Below are positions 63,365 through 64,000 of a DNA stretch of 64,000 nt, one piece after another. Position 1 is the first letter of the stretch. Each line of letters begins with the position of its first letter. Under the pieces are notes generated by a model. It searched no databases. It was not told where the DNA came from and saw nothing but the letters and a program-made list of their open reading frames with translations. The translations under genes were made by a program, and so were the position numbers. Source of the stretch: Streptomyces cyaneus. GTDB taxonomy: Bacteria; Actinomycetota; Actinomycetes; Streptomycetales; Streptomycetaceae. Location: assembly GCF_004028635.1 (NCBI RefSeq), contig NZ_ML138678.1, positions 558,001-622,000 on the forward strand, given 5' to 3'.

Positions 63365-64000
63365 TCACACCGGGGTCACCGTCACCACAACCCCCCGCTC
63401 CGCCGCAGGCGACACCGCCGCCGAGACCCGTACCGCCGCCGCCCTGGCCACCTTCCCGGCCCTGGTCGCGGTCGCGAGGAGCAGGGGCTGGACCTGTTCC
63501 AGCGCGGAGACCACCAGCTCCTCCCCGGCTATGAGTACCGGCCGGGCCGCCTTCGTGGTCGCCGCCGCTGCCTCCGTGAGGTCGGCGAGGGGTGGGAGCG
63601 TCACGCGGACTGCGTTGGCGCCGGCGGCGGCCGCGCGTTCGGCGAGGGCCACCTGCAGCGGCATCAAGGGCGCCAGCGCGGCGGTCAACGCGTCGGCGAT
63701 GCGGCGGAGTTCGGGGGACGACTCGCGCAGGACCTCCGCCGTGGAGCGCAGCAGCGGGGTCAGGGCGAGCAGGGCGCCCGCGGCCACGCCCGCCGTCGCC
63801 GGCAACAGGGGTGAGGTCGCCTCGACCAGCTCGCCGAGCGCCGCCGCGAACTCCTCCACCGCCGGCTCCACCGCGTCCAGCACCGGGAGCAGGCTGTCGC
63901 CGAGCACGGTCAGCAGGGCCTGTGCCGGTTCACTCACCGGGTGGACCGCGAGAGGCGCCCCGCTGGTGCCGAGCCGGGTGAGGGTCTCGACGATGCGGTA
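63365..64000 (-). CDS. Ala-rich helical protein, 5' end off the window
   Basis: At least 211 residues are visible; the frame stays open to the right edge (YRIVETLTRLGTSGAPLAVHP before the first internal GTG at 63937), so the true start lies beyond it. The visible part is almost entirely helical, rich in Ala, Leu and Glu (EFAAALGELVEATSPLLPA and similar), with long mildly hydrophobic stretches but no sure membrane helix. I do not recognise a family. Confidence 0.6.
   Translation of the reverse strand, partial: YRIVETLTRLGTSGAPLAVHPVSEPAQALLTVLGDSLLPVLDAVEPAVEEFAAALGELVEATSPLLPATAGVAAGALLALTPLLRSTAEVLRESSPELRRIADALTAALAPLMPLQVALAERAAAAGANAVRVTLPPLADLTEAAAATTKAARPVLIAGEELVVSALEQVQPLLLATATRAGKVARAAAVRVSAAVSPAAERGVVVTVTPV

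Overview
The window is a high-GC chromosomal segment from an actinomycete, almost certainly a Streptomyces. GTG and TTG starts are frequent and codon third positions are overwhelmingly G or C. The gene set is typical of a Streptomyces core chromosome: fasR-fabD-fabH-acpP-fabF, aceE, DUF3052, DUF3145, DUF2277, DUF4429, an AhpE-type peroxiredoxin and several TerD paralogues. About 57 protein genes, one tRNA-Val(UAC) gene and one yybP-ykoY manganese riboswitch can be supported. I see no transposase, integrase, CRISPR array or secondary-metabolite cluster. Both edges cut through genes on the minus strand.

Layout. 1-9.6 kb: truncated GT87-type membrane glycosyltransferase, DUF2330 membrane protein, O-methyltransferase with a palindromic operator-like site, FHA-like protein, DUF1992 protein, two small minus-strand genes sharing a motif, a GNAT, a drug exporter fused to a MarR-like winged helix, and a zinc-ribbon/peptidoglycan-binding membrane protein. 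9.6-23.3 kb: HAD phosphatase, a GDT1/UPF0016 cation exporter behind a manganese riboswitch, a secreted HNH nuclease, PhoD phosphatase, a large FAD/NAD(P)-binding protein, DoxX, DedA, DUF2277, PanE, an SRPBCC/ArsR pair, tRNA-Val, a DUF4097 lipoprotein, a coiled-coil membrane protein and an FmdB zinc ribbon.

23.3-32.5 kb is a tellurium/stress (Ter) island: HAD hydrolase, a PRTase-TRSP-StiP-PELOTA fusion, a HpcH/citrate-lyase-like aldolase, a TerD with a YGYP-rich tail, a TerA-like protein, a DUF475 (TerC superfamily) membrane protein and two compact TerD proteins. The first three genes form a minus-strand operon. They match the computationally described Ter biosynthetic module thought to make a nucleoside-like metabolite, while TerD, TerA-like and DUF475 are the calcium-binding and membrane arm. 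Next come AhpE, DUF3052 and aceE.

36.7-49 kb: an ion channel, a DUF4190-like small membrane protein, a DHA2-type exporter divergent from its TetR regulator, a DUF1023 hydrolase, DUF4429-SHOCT, an aldo-keto reductase with its MerR regulator, GNAT, a beta-lactamase-like serine hydrolase, an MMPL exporter and a pirin. 49-54.3 kb is the fatty acid synthase operon with its activator. 54.3-64 kb: DUF3145, GDSL lipoprotein, aldose 1-epimerase, GH3 glycosidase with PA14, RidA divergent from a LysR regulator, a secreted pyroglutamyl-peptidase-like protein whose catalytic Cys is Ser, an EI24/CysZ-like membrane protein and a truncated gene.

Three patterns cut across the window. First, a 79-bp repeat unit with a 22-bp core recurs at eight loci, singly or as inverted pairs. 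It lies almost always between convergent gene ends, but once in frame inside the PRTase-StiP fusion and once as the C-terminus of the ion channel. Second, at least ten genes have a TANNNT-like -10 element placed 6-7 nt before the start codon and no Shine-Dalgarno sequence, which predicts leaderless mRNAs; several are transcription factors or their divergent targets. Third, strong GC-rich hairpins mark many operon ends.
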